Shown here one piece after another: positions 35,986 through 44,632 of a stretch of DNA of 64,000 nucleotides. Position 1 is the first letter of the stretch; every line of letters starts with the position of its first letter. The translations under genes and the position numbers were made by a program. The stretch is from contig NC_022111.1 in the NCBI RefSeq assembly GCF_000163055.2, positions 1-64,000 of the forward strand, given 5' to 3'. This stretch comes from Prevotella sp. oral taxon 299 str. F0039 (GTDB taxonomy: Bacteria > Bacteroidota > Bacteroidia > Bacteroidales > Bacteroidaceae). The notes under the pieces are model-generated. The model searched no databases. It saw only the letters and a program-made list of their open reading frames with translations, and was not told where the DNA came from.

Positions 35986-37404
35986 TTGAAAAGAAACAAG
36001 TTATTACTAATATCTTTATTGTGTAGTGCTGCTCTAAGTGCGCAAGAACACAATATTGTTATGATGATAGATGGTGAGCCAATTGCCCGTTCTATCTTCA
36101 TAGATGCCTATAAACAAAATTATCCCAATGGTGTTTCTGGTAAGAAAGAGTTATATCATTTTGCTGAGCGTTATGCTGACTATTATCTAAAATGTAAGGT
36201 GGCTGCGCAACAACAGCAGGAAAATGCTGTAGAAAATAGAAATAAAAAGGTAGTTTCTTCTGCTTCAATACTAAAAAATGATGTTGTGGTTTCTGCTGAC
36301 ATTGAACAGCAAGCACGCAATATTTATAATAAAATAGCTTCAGAAGTGAGTTCGAAAGGCGGGCTCGTGAAATTGCAAGATATCCATATTTATCTTAGTC
36401 AAAGAGCCAGTAAGGCAGACGAGAAGAATGCAAAAGACCAAATAGAAGCTATATATAATAAGGTGAAAGCAGGCGAAGACTTTGGTAAATTGGCTCAGCT
36501 CTACACCCAAAACACCCTATATCGTGCCACAAAAGGCGAATTGCCATGGTTGGCTAAAGGGCAAACTTTAAGCGAATTCGAGAACGTTGCCTTTGCATTA
36601 TCACCAGGAGAAGTGAGCAAACCCTTTATGTCTGTAGACGGATATCATCTTCTCTATCTTCAAAAGAAAGTAGATTTCTTGTCCTATAACGAGGTAAGAG
36701 CCAATATTATCGACTTCATTTTGAAAGAAAAAGTGCGTAAAGGTATCGACATACAGCATGTTTTTGCAAGTGGAGAGATGGGCAACACGCCTTCTTTAAC
36801 TACAATATCTACCACAGATGAGGCTTTCAATACGTCGTCGGTAGCTAGCATCTCTAATACATTGGATGCACAGTCTTCATCAAACGAACAGCTCCTTACC
36901 TACTTAAACAACAATTTATGGAATGGAGTAGAGGCAGATTCGAGAGCTTTAGAGCGTTATTTTGAGGCAAATAAAAAGAAATATCGTTTTGACGAACCAC
37001 GATTTAAAGGTTATGTGTTGTATGCTAAGAGTGCTGAATTACTAAAGGAATTAGAGAAAAAAGCAAAGCATGCACCACTTCTTAACTTGAATAAAGCTGC
37101 AATAGAGGATGCCGTTGGAGGTTCAAGAGAATCCTTTAAAATAGACGAAGGTATTTTCTCTTTAGGCGAAAATACTGTTGTTGATAAAGAATTTTACAAA
37201 CAACATAACACCAATAGCGGTGCTTCTGAGTTTCCTTTTACTAAGATTGTAGGAAAGAAAGTGAAGCAACCTGACCTGAAAAGTGAAGTGACTTGGCAGG
37301 TTTTGGCAGACTATAAAGAATATTTAGAACAACAATGGCTTGCAAAACTAAAGAAAAGCCACTCAATAGTAATCAATAAAAAAGAATTATCAACCATCAA
37401 CTAA
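35986..37404 (+). CDS. Periplasmic parvulin-type peptidyl-prolyl isomerase (first of pair)
   Basis: A 472-aa exported chaperone-isomerase. The start is TTG 35986, which gives a compact signal peptide (MKRNKLLLISLLCSAALSAQ); no ATG fits. A PpiC/rotamase domain lies at about residues 125-225 (LQDIHIYLS...FGKLAQLYTQN...GELPWLAKGQ...LSPGEVSKPF). The rest is helical, SurA-like. It heads a tight five-gene run with a second parvulin protein, an OstA-like protein, a small membrane protein and mutL. A role in outer-membrane protein folding is inferred. Confidence 0.88.
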   Translation: MKRNKLLLISLLCSAALSAQEHNIVMMIDGEPIARSIFIDAYKQNYPNGVSGKKELYHFAERYADYYLKCKVAAQQQQENAVENRNKKVVSSASILKNDVVVSADIEQQARNIYNKIASEVSSKGGLVKLQDIHIYLSQRASKADEKNAKDQIEAIYNKVKAGEDFGKLAQLYTQNTLYRATKGELPWLAKGQTLSEFENVAFALSPGEVSKPFMSVDGYHLLYLQKKVDFLSYNEVRANIIDFILKEKVRKGIDIQHVFASGEMGNTPSLTTISTTDEAFNTSSVASISNTLDAQSSSNEQLLTYLNNNLWNGVEADSRALERYFEANKKKYRFDEPRFKGYVLYAKSAELLKELEKKAKHAPLLNLNKAAIEDAVGGSRESFKIDEGIFSLGENTVVDKEFYKQHNTNSGASEFPFTKIVGKKVKQPDLKSEVTWQVLADYKEYLEQQWLAKLKKSHSIVINKKELSTIN

Positions 37405-37440
37405 GCAACAAAAGTCTTGGTTTTACATCGTATAGCACAA

Positions 37441-38874
37441 ATGAATAGAAGACAAAAAATATCTATAGGACTTGCTTTCTTAATGACTTATGCAGGCATG
37501 AGTTTACAAGCTGGCCGTTTAGGTGCCAACTTTCATAGCAATGATTCTTTGCCCAAATCTACTAAAACTGTGTCAGTTAATCCACAAAGTGTGATAGATG
37601 AGGTTATTTGGGTAGTGGGAGACGAACCCATATTGAAATCGGATGTAGAAGCAATGCGCCTTCAATCTGAGTTAGAAGGTGTGAAGTTGAATGGCGATCC
37701 TGATTGTATTATTCCAGAGCAGTTGGCAGTTCAAAAGCTATTTTTGCACCAAGCAGCTATCGACTCAATAAATATTAGCGAGTCGGAGATATCTTCAGAG
37801 ATAGAACATCAAATCAATTATTGGATTCAGCAGATTGGTTCTAAAGAGAAACTAGAAGAATATCGTCGTCAGTCAATTACACAAATACGTCAGCAAATGC
37901 ATGATGATTTCAAGAATCGATTATTGATTCAAGAAATGAAAAAGAAGCTTGTGAAAGATATTGCGGTAACTCCTGGTGATGTACGTCGTTACTTTGAATC
38001 GCTTCCTGCAGATAGTATTCCTACAATTCCAACTGCAGTAGAAGTTGAAATTATAACAATGTTACCACGAGTTAGCCAAGAAGAGATCGCAAAAGTGAAG
38101 AACGAATTGCGTGAATATACTGAAAGAGTAACCAAAGGTGAAACCTCTTTTGCCACATTAGCACGTCTTTATTCTGAAGATCCAGGCTCTGCTCGCCAAG
38201 GAGGGGAGATGGATTATACTGGAAGAGGAATGTTCGATCCTGCTTTTGCGGCTGTTGCTTTCAACTTAACAGACCCTAAGAAGATTTCAAAGATTGTTGA
38301 AACAGAATTCGGTTATCACATCATTCAGTTGATAGATAAGCGTGGTGATAAAGTGAAAGTACGCCATATCTTGCGTAAACCTGTTGTTTCTGCTGAGATA
38401 GTAGAGGCTACAAAAGTGAAAATGGATTCGCTTTTGGCAGATCTTCGTGATGGTAAATTCACCTTTGAAGATGCTGCATTCCACATATCAGACGATAAAG
38501 ATACACGCAATAACAAAGGTTTGATGGTGAATAATGCCAATAATGAACGTACTTCTCGTTTCCAAATGCGTGATCTTCCTACAGAAGTCGCTCGTCAGGT
38601 CGAAGCTTTAAAGCCAGGTGAGATATCTAATGTGTTTGAAATGGTGAACGAAAAAGGTAAGAAAGTATGTGCCATCGTGAAACTAAAGAATAGAATAGAT
38701 GCTCATAAAGCAGTGATAACAGAAGATTATCAGGTGCTTAAAAACCAGGTATTAGCTAAAGAACGAGAGAAATTCTTACACAACTGGGTGGTAAATAAAA
38801 TAAAGAACACCTATATAAGAATGGAAAATCAATATAAGAATTGTAACTTTGAGTATCAAGGTTGGATTAAATGA
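37441..38874 (+). CDS. surA: SurA-like periplasmic peptidyl-prolyl isomerase
   Basis: A 477-aa exported chaperone. ATG 37441 gives a signal peptide (MNRRQKISIGLAFLMTYAGM...); the in-frame TTG at 37417 does not improve it. A SurA N-terminal segment (VIDEVIWVVGDEPILKSDVE, about 50-70) is followed by two parvulin domains, the first with FATLARLYSEDPGSARQGGEMDYTG split over about 235-260, the second beginning VKVRHILRKP. The stop overlaps the next start (ATGA), so it is coupled to the OstA-like gene. Confidence 0.9.
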   Translation: MNRRQKISIGLAFLMTYAGMSLQAGRLGANFHSNDSLPKSTKTVSVNPQSVIDEVIWVVGDEPILKSDVEAMRLQSELEGVKLNGDPDCIIPEQLAVQKLFLHQAAIDSINISESEISSEIEHQINYWIQQIGSKEKLEEYRRQSITQIRQQMHDDFKNRLLIQEMKKKLVKDIAVTPGDVRRYFESLPADSIPTIPTAVEVEIITMLPRVSQEEIAKVKNELREYTERVTKGETSFATLARLYSEDPGSARQGGEMDYTGRGMFDPAFAAVAFNLTDPKKISKIVETEFGYHIIQLIDKRGDKVKVRHILRKPVVSAEIVEATKVKMDSLLADLRDGKFTFEDAAFHISDDKDTRNNKGLMVNNANNERTSRFQMRDLPTEVARQVEALKPGEISNVFEMVNEKGKKVCAIVKLKNRIDAHKAVITEDYQVLKNQVLAKEREKFLHNWVVNKIKNTYIRMENQYKNCNFEYQGWIK

Positions 38875-40595
38875 GATATATAAAAAATAAGAATTTAAAG
38901 TCTATAGGGCATAGAATCAGTATGTTATTGGTTCTATGCCTCTTTGGATTATGTGCACTATTTGCCTATAACAAACCTAAAAATAAGCGTGTAATACGTG
39001 AAGATCAAAAGGTTTATTTAGAGCATGCAGACGAGCTGAAACGTGATATTTATGGTACAAATCCAGATGCTCAGATATTAAAAGGCAATGTTCGCTTGAA
39101 ACACAATGGGGCAACTCTTACATGTGATAGTGCCTATCTCTATCAAGAATCGAACTCAGTTAGAGCCTTTGGACGTGTTTCTTTTCGACAAGGCGATACC
39201 CTTTCGCTTAAAGGAGAACGTGGGTTTTATGATGGAGTGACACAGATTCTCGAAGTAAGAAAAAATGTTGTATTGAAGCATCGCAATCAAACTCTTTATA
39301 CCGATAGTCTTAATTACGACCGAATGTATAAGAATGCATACTTCTTTGACGGTGGAAAACTGGTAGATGGAAAAGATCAATTGATTGCAGATTGGGGCGA
39401 ATACAATACTCAATCACGTCAAGCAGTATTCTATTTTAGGGTAAAACTCAAAAGTAAAAAAAGTGATATAGATACCGACACCTTATATTATGATGCTCCA
39501 AAGTCGCAGGCTCACTTTAAAGGTCCAACTACAATTGTAAATAATGGTGATGTAGTGAAAACCCAAGATGGTTACTTCGATACCAAGAAAGATAAGGTAG
39601 AATTGTTCTCTAGATCAACAATTACAAGTAAAGAGAAGGTTATCACGGGTGATACTTTATATAGAGATAAGAAGACAGGTATTGGTCAAGGCTACGGAAA
39701 TGTGATCTATGTTGATAAAAAGAACAAGAATGAACTACATGCCGATGTGTTTGTTTATAACGAAAAAACGGGTAAAGGTTTTGCAACTAAAAAGGCATTA
39801 CTAAAAGATTACTCACAAGGTGACACCTTATTTATGCATGCCGACTCGCTAAAAATAGAAACCATACACATTAATACAGATTCGGCTTATCGAAAAGTGC
39901 ATGCTTTTAGACATGTCATTGCTTATAGAAAAGATATGCAAGCGATATGCGATTCGCTGGTTGCAAATGGAAAAGACTCTTGTTTAACGATGTATTACGA
40001 TCCCGTTTTGTGGAGCGATAATCGACAAGTATTGGGCGAAAAGATTTATGTTTATATGAACGATAGCACTATTCGCATGGCGAAAGTAGAAGGACAAGCA
40101 CTTTCTGTTGAGCAACTTGAGGATAAAAAGAATTTCAATCAGGTGTCTTCTAAATTAATGAACGCCTACTTTGACGAGGGGGCTCTACGTCGCTTGGTGT
40201 GTGTAGACAATGTAAGGATTATCTTTTATCCTATCAACGACAAGGATAGTTCAATCATAGGACTCAACTATATCGAGACGGACACTATGCGAATGTATAT
40301 CAATAAAGAGAAAAAACTAGAGCGAATTTGGATGCCAAAGGCACAAGGAACACTATTCCCAATAAGTCAAATACCTACCGATAAATTGCAGCTGCCTTCT
40401 TTTGCGTGGTTAGATCATCTACGACCAAAATCGAAAGAGGACGTATTTAAATGGAAAGGAAAGACCGATAGCGAAAAACTTAGAGTGATAGAGCGCCAAA
40501 AAGCACCCATGCAAAGATTCAAATCGGAGGGAAAAACCAAAGAAACCAGTCTGCAAAATGCAAATAAAACGACAGTAGAAACAACGTCTCAATGA
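38871..40595 (+). CDS. OstA-like LPS-transport family protein
   Basis: A 574-aa protein with an N-terminal membrane anchor or signal (LLVLCLFGLCALFAYN, about 19-34), followed by OstA/LptA-type beta-jellyroll repeats (LKGNVRLKHNGATLTCDSAYLY, AFGRVSFRQGDTLSL, and similar), then a long mixed region ending in a basic, low-complexity tail. The repeats suggest it carries or binds LPS in the periplasm. It overlaps its neighbours by 4 bp on both sides. The name LptA is possible but it is much longer than E. coli LptA. Confidence 0.85.
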   Translation: MRYIKNKNLKSIGHRISMLLVLCLFGLCALFAYNKPKNKRVIREDQKVYLEHADELKRDIYGTNPDAQILKGNVRLKHNGATLTCDSAYLYQESNSVRAFGRVSFRQGDTLSLKGERGFYDGVTQILEVRKNVVLKHRNQTLYTDSLNYDRMYKNAYFFDGGKLVDGKDQLIADWGEYNTQSRQAVFYFRVKLKSKKSDIDTDTLYYDAPKSQAHFKGPTTIVNNGDVVKTQDGYFDTKKDKVELFSRSTITSKEKVITGDTLYRDKKTGIGQGYGNVIYVDKKNKNELHADVFVYNEKTGKGFATKKALLKDYSQGDTLFMHADSLKIETIHINTDSAYRKVHAFRHVIAYRKDMQAICDSLVANGKDSCLTMYYDPVLWSDNRQVLGEKIYVYMNDSTIRMAKVEGQALSVEQLEDKKNFNQVSSKLMNAYFDEGALRRLVCVDNVRIIFYPINDKDSSIIGLNYIETDTMRMYINKEKKLERIWMPKAQGTLFPISQIPTDKLQLPSFAWLDHLRPKSKEDVFKWKGKTDSEKLRVIERQKAPMQRFKSEGKTKETSLQNANKTTVETTSQ

Positions 40596-40876
40596 GTATG
40601 AATTGGTTTAAACAGGTAAAACCAAGGGGCTTTGAGCATCGTTATCTGTATTATAATGAGCGCAAAGAAAATATTGATAAGCTCAAAGAAAAATACGAAG
40701 CAGAAAGCTTGATGAATAAAGGTGAGAACAAAGAGGTGAGCAAGAGGATTGTAAAACCTATCCTTTTACGCTCTAATTCCAATGCTTTTACACCCTTAAG
40801 TCAATCCTTTTTACTTGTAATTTCAATGCTTTTACTTTGTACTTTATTAGCTGTTGTTTATTATTGGTTGATCTAA
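40592..40876 (+). CDS. Small membrane protein between ostA-like and mutL
   Basis: A 94-aa protein whose start overlaps the previous stop by 4 bp. A soluble N-terminus with KPRGFEHRYLYYNERKENI (about 9-27) leads to one C-terminal transmembrane helix (about 69-93). Small proteins with this shape occur at this place in other Bacteroidales; no function is known to me. Codons 56-84 coincide with repeat cluster E, so the segment just before and inside the helix is made of 22-bp repeat units read in shifting frames. Confidence 0.8.
   Translation: MSMNWFKQVKPRGFEHRYLYYNERKENIDKLKEKYEAESLMNKGENKEVSKRIVKPILLRSNSNAFTPLSQSFLLVISMLLLCTLLAVVYYWLI
40756..40843 (+). repeat. 22-bp-period repeat cluster E (4 units), inside a coding gene
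   Basis: Units start at 40756, 40778, 40800 and 40822, with CTATCCTTTTACG, CCAATGCTTTTACA, TCAATCCTTTTTAC and TCAATGCTTTTACT in phase. Because 22 is not a multiple of three, each unit is read in a different frame of the 94-aa protein, yet no stop appears. Confidence 0.85.
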
Positions 40877-40891
40877 AAAGAAATAATTGTT

Positions 40892-42706
40892 ATGCAAGAT
40901 GTAATTCAGTTACTACCAGATACAGTGGCAAACCAAATTGCTGCGGGCGAAGTTATACAACGTCCTGCTAGCGTTATCAAAGAGTTGGTTGAGAATTCAA
41001 TCGACGCAGAAGCCACAACTATTAATGTATTGGTGGTGGATGCTGGTAGAACTTCGATTCAAGTAATTGATGATGGCAAGGGAATGAGCGACACAGATGC
41101 TCGTCTTTCCTTTGAACGTCATGCCACATCTAAGATCCGTTCTGCCGACGATTTATTCCAATTGCATACCATGGGCTTTAGAGGTGAGGCACTTGCATCG
41201 ATTGCAGCGGTGTCACAAGTACAACTAAAGACTCGCCAAAAGCACGAAGATTTGGGAACAGTGATACATGTTGCTGGTTCAAAATACATCTCGCAAGAAC
41301 CTTGCACCTGTGCAGTTGGAACCAACTTTCTGATAGAAAATCTCTTTTATAACGTTCCTGCACGTCGCAAGTTCTTAAAATCAAACACCACAGAATTAAA
41401 CAATATCGTTACAGCTTTTCAGCGTATTGCTCTTGTTTATCCTCATATCACCTTTACACTGCATAGTAACGGAAATGAACTGATAAGTCTTCGAGCAGGA
41501 ACTTTGCGTCAACGCATTGTAGATATCTTTGGAAAAAGAATCAATCAAGATTTGCTTTCTCTTGAAACGGAAACCACATTCTGTAAAATCTACGGCTTTG
41601 TGGGAAAACCAGAGTCGGCAAAGAAGAAGGGAGCACAGCAATATTTCTTTGTGAATGGCAGATATATGAAGCATGCATATTTCCACAAAGCGGTTGCAAG
41701 TGCATTAGAACGTCTTGTTCCAACGGGTGAACAAGTACCTTATTTTATATACTTTGATGTTCCAACAGAAGAGATAGATGTTAATATTCACCCTACAAAA
41801 ACAGAGATAAAGTTTGAAAATGAGAAAGCAATATGGCAGATCTTAATGGCTATAGTGAGAGAGGCTGTGGGCTTATATAATGATGTTCCATCGATAGATT
41901 TTGATAATGAAGGACGTCCCGATATTCCAGTTTTCGATCCAAATGCTTCGATCTCGGTTCCGAAAGTAGATTATAACCCTAATTATAATCCATTTAAAGA
42001 GGTAGAACAGAGCACTCCTCGTCGTGACGTAACGAACTGGGAGACCCTTTATGAGGGCTTGGGTAATGAGATAGATGAGCCACAAAACTTGTTCACTCCA
42101 GACGAACCTATATCAGAAAGTGAAAGTCTTATTGCAGAAAAGTCGCCTTCTCATTATCAATATAAAGGAAAATATATTATGACCTCGGTGAAATCTGGAC
42201 TCATGATTATCGACCAGCATAGGGCACATCTACGTATATTATATGAGAATTTCATAGAGAAACTGAATCAACGAGTAAATTCTTCTCAGAAAGTGTTATT
42301 TCCCGAAATGGTTCAAATACCTGCAGCAAGTATTGAGTTGTTTAACAAAATCATTCCAGAAATAGAACGAATAGGTTTTGAGATCAGTAATCTTGGTGGA
42401 GGAAGTTATGCACTTCAGTCGGTTCCTGCAGACTTACAAGGATTGAATATGGTAGATCTTATTCATGATATGATCGATAATGCAAGCGTACAAGGAGTGA
42501 ACTCGGCGCTTGATGATATACATCATGCTTTGGCTCTGACAATGGCTCGCAGTGCAGCGATTCCCTATGGACAAGTATTAAGTAATGTGGAAATGGATGA
42601 TTTGATAACCAGTTTATTTGCAACAACAAATATTAGTTATACTCCAACGGGTAAGATTATCTTATCTATTTTGAATCAATCAGACATAAGTAAGCTCTTT
42701 GGTTAG
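40892..42706 (+). CDS. mutL: DNA mismatch repair protein MutL
   Basis: A 604-aa GHKL ATPase that links MutS to strand excision. Motifs: AAGEVIQRPASVIKELVENS, VIDDGKGM, TMGFRGEALASI and the SFYNVPAR-like FYNVPARRKFL. The C-terminal domain carries DQHRAHLRILYE where nuclease-active MutL has DQHAx2Ex4E; the first glutamate is replaced by Leu. It lies 15 bp after the small membrane protein gene. Confidence 0.96.
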   Translation: MQDVIQLLPDTVANQIAAGEVIQRPASVIKELVENSIDAEATTINVLVVDAGRTSIQVIDDGKGMSDTDARLSFERHATSKIRSADDLFQLHTMGFRGEALASIAAVSQVQLKTRQKHEDLGTVIHVAGSKYISQEPCTCAVGTNFLIENLFYNVPARRKFLKSNTTELNNIVTAFQRIALVYPHITFTLHSNGNELISLRAGTLRQRIVDIFGKRINQDLLSLETETTFCKIYGFVGKPESAKKKGAQQYFFVNGRYMKHAYFHKAVASALERLVPTGEQVPYFIYFDVPTEEIDVNIHPTKTEIKFENEKAIWQILMAIVREAVGLYNDVPSIDFDNEGRPDIPVFDPNASISVPKVDYNPNYNPFKEVEQSTPRRDVTNWETLYEGLGNEIDEPQNLFTPDEPISESESLIAEKSPSHYQYKGKYIMTSVKSGLMIIDQHRAHLRILYENFIEKLNQRVNSSQKVLFPEMVQIPAASIELFNKIIPEIERIGFEISNLGGGSYALQSVPADLQGLNMVDLIHDMIDNASVQGVNSALDDIHHALALTMARSAAIPYGQVLSNVEMDDLITSLFATTNISYTPTGKIILSILNQSDISKLFG

Positions 42707-42800
42707 TAAGAATAATTTTTTGTTAAAGGTGGAGAATCTTCTTTTTTTGCGGTTTAATGTGAAAAATAATTAAAAATGTACTAAACTTAAATATTATTAT

Positions 42801-42808
42801 TACCTTTG
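42801..42808 (+). promoter_or_regulatory. Candidate -7 box for the OmpA-family gene
   Basis: TACCTTTG with a leader of about 70 nt. The -33 region is AT-rich without a clear TTG. Confidence 0.65.
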
Positions 42809-42882
42809 CAAGTGAAAATGAAAAATGAATAGTATACTAAAGAAAATAATATAATAATTTGATTGTCTAAATTAATAAGTTT

Positions 42883-44067
42883 ATGAAAAAACTATTTATG
42901 ATGCTGGCTCTTGCTAGTATTTCTTTGAGCTCAATGGCTCAAGAAGAATATCCAATTAAGAAGTATCGAGTTTTAACTAACACTTTTTGGAATAATTGGT
43001 TTGTACAAGTTGGTGGAAACTTGAATATGTGGTATTCTCAACAAGAACATGGATTTGATCTACCAGAAAATCCATTAAACAAAAATCGTAGAACACTAGG
43101 TGCTGCTGTAGCATTTGGAAAATGGTTTACTCCTGGTTTAGGTCTTCGTGTGAAAGCACAAGGTATTTGGGGTAAAATTGTAGGACTTTCTGCTCCACGT
43201 TATTATATGCAAAAGACAGATAAAAATTCTTATGCTAATTCATACTGGATTATGAATGGTCAAGCTTTGTTTAATTTTAGTAACATGTTGTGTGGCTACA
43301 ATCCTAATCGCTTTTGGAGTTTTATTCCTTTTGTAGGTGCTGGTGTTGGTCGTACAATGACTCATAACTTATATGCAATGGGCTTAAGCGCAGGTCTTTT
43401 AAATGAATTCCGTATTAGCCGTAAGCTTTCTGCTCATTTTGAAATGGGTTGGAATCGTTACGAATCAGACCTAGATGGTATAGAAGATTGGGAAGGAAAT
43501 ACACGTGGTTGGGATACCCACGATAACAACTTATATGCTGAAGTTGGTTTGACATTTAGACTCGGTAAGGAAACATGGGACAATGCTCCAGACGTAGATG
43601 CTATTAAGGCTCTTTCTCAATCTCAAATTGACGCACTTAATGCACAACTTAATGATGCAAATGCAGAAAATGCACGTTTGAAAGACCTTCTTTCAAAACA
43701 ACCAGATCAACAACAACCTGTTGAAAATAAGACTGTGAAAGAGTTTATTATGACTCCTATTACAGTATTCTTCAACTTGGATAAAACAAATATTGCTTCT
43801 AAGAAGGATATTTTTAACATAGCAGGAGTTGCTAAATATGCTAAAGCAAACAATGCAAATCTTCTTGTAACTGGTTATGCAGATAGCGCAACTGGTAAAC
43901 CTGGACATAACCAATGGTTGTCTGAAGAACGTGCTAAGACAGTTGCTAATGAGCTAGTTAAGATGGGTGTTAATCGTGATAACATCAAAACTGACGCTAG
44001 AGGTGGTGTAAATGAGCTTTCACCAATTCAATTTAACCGTCGTGCTACTGTTCAAATTACAGAATAA
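42883..44067 (+). CDS. OmpA-family outer-membrane protein
   Basis: A 394-aa protein: signal peptide (about 1-19), an eight-strand-like barrel domain (about 30-235, rich in aromatic residues), a short heptad linker (IDALNAQLNDANAENARLKDL split over about 247-268), and a C-terminal OmpA peptidoglycan-binding domain (VFFNLDKTNI, then GYADSATGKPGHNQWLSEER and NRRATVQI). It should tie the outer membrane to peptidoglycan. Own promoter and strong terminator. Confidence 0.93.
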   Translation: MKKLFMMLALASISLSSMAQEEYPIKKYRVLTNTFWNNWFVQVGGNLNMWYSQQEHGFDLPENPLNKNRRTLGAAVAFGKWFTPGLGLRVKAQGIWGKIVGLSAPRYYMQKTDKNSYANSYWIMNGQALFNFSNMLCGYNPNRFWSFIPFVGAGVGRTMTHNLYAMGLSAGLLNEFRISRKLSAHFEMGWNRYESDLDGIEDWEGNTRGWDTHDNNLYAEVGLTFRLGKETWDNAPDVDAIKALSQSQIDALNAQLNDANAENARLKDLLSKQPDQQQPVENKTVKEFIMTPITVFFNLDKTNIASKKDIFNIAGVAKYAKANNANLLVTGYADSATGKPGHNQWLSEERAKTVANELVKMGVNRDNIKTDARGGVNELSPIQFNRRATVQITE

Positions 44068-44097
44068 GCCCTGAAATAATAAAAGAATTTATTATGA

Positions 44098-44140
44098 AAT
44101 TAAAGGATGCTTCTTTTTAGAAGCATCCTTTAATTGTATT
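44098..44140 (+). terminator. Terminator of the OmpA-family gene
   Basis: A perfect 16-bp stem (44098-44113 with 44120-44135, core AAAGGATGCTTC/GAAGCATCCTTT), 6-nt loop, then GTATTT. Confidence 0.92.
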
Positions 44141-44503
44141 TAGGAGTGATGTTTTAATTGTACTATTTTAGATATGGAGCTAAAAATCTTTTGCTATTCC
44201 CTTTTATTGCTGTTTGGTAAAAACTATTTTAAAGTTCTATAAGCCTTTATTTCTCCGGCATTACAGATTGGTATAGCCAAAAGGAGGTTACTTTCTGTGT
44301 CAAATAGTAATAGTTACTAGAAACTCTTATTTGAATGAATTTGAGGCAAATATTCAGAGAAAATACCCACAAATATCACTTTTAAGGAGCATGCTTTATA
44401 TAGAGAGAAATTTTGCTAGATAACAATAGTTCCGTTTAAGATGTGCTACTATATTTTGCAATCTGTTTTCATCGATTAGTTGTTCTACTTTAAGGAGAAA
44501 AGA
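44141..44503. other. 363-bp gene-free island between two terminators
   Basis: Between the ompA terminator and the glmM terminator there is no ORF above 22 codons that I can defend, no TAnnTTTG promoter, and no tRNA. It is not simple AT-rich filler: it contains mixed-composition stretches such as CTCCGGCATTACAGATTGG near 44255 and a palindrome TAGTAA-TAG-TTACTA near 44306. It may be a decayed gene or a region with an RNA I cannot recognise. Confidence 0.5.
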
Positions 44504-44543
44504 AAAGCGAATCTAAAACTTATATTTGTTTTAGATTCGCTTT
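44504..44543 (-). terminator. Terminator after glmM
   Basis: AAAGCGAATCTAAAAC (44504-44519) pairs perfectly with GTTTTAGATTCGCTTT (44528-44543), 16 bp with an 8-nt loop. On the minus strand TCTTTTCTCC follows. It is about 90 bp downstream of the glmM stop. Confidence 0.85.
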
Positions 44544-44632
44544 GTTCTAATGTGTTTTAAAGACTATCATCAAAGACCATAATAACGCATAGTTTTATAG
44601 GTTTATTGAGATGTCGTACGTTGTCTCTTTAT

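Noticed and set aside
44174..44242. A 22-codon ORF with a signal-like hydrophobic stretch
   Set aside because: No promoter or terminator arrangement supports it, unlike the 29-aa gene at 20157; too short to judge from composition alone.
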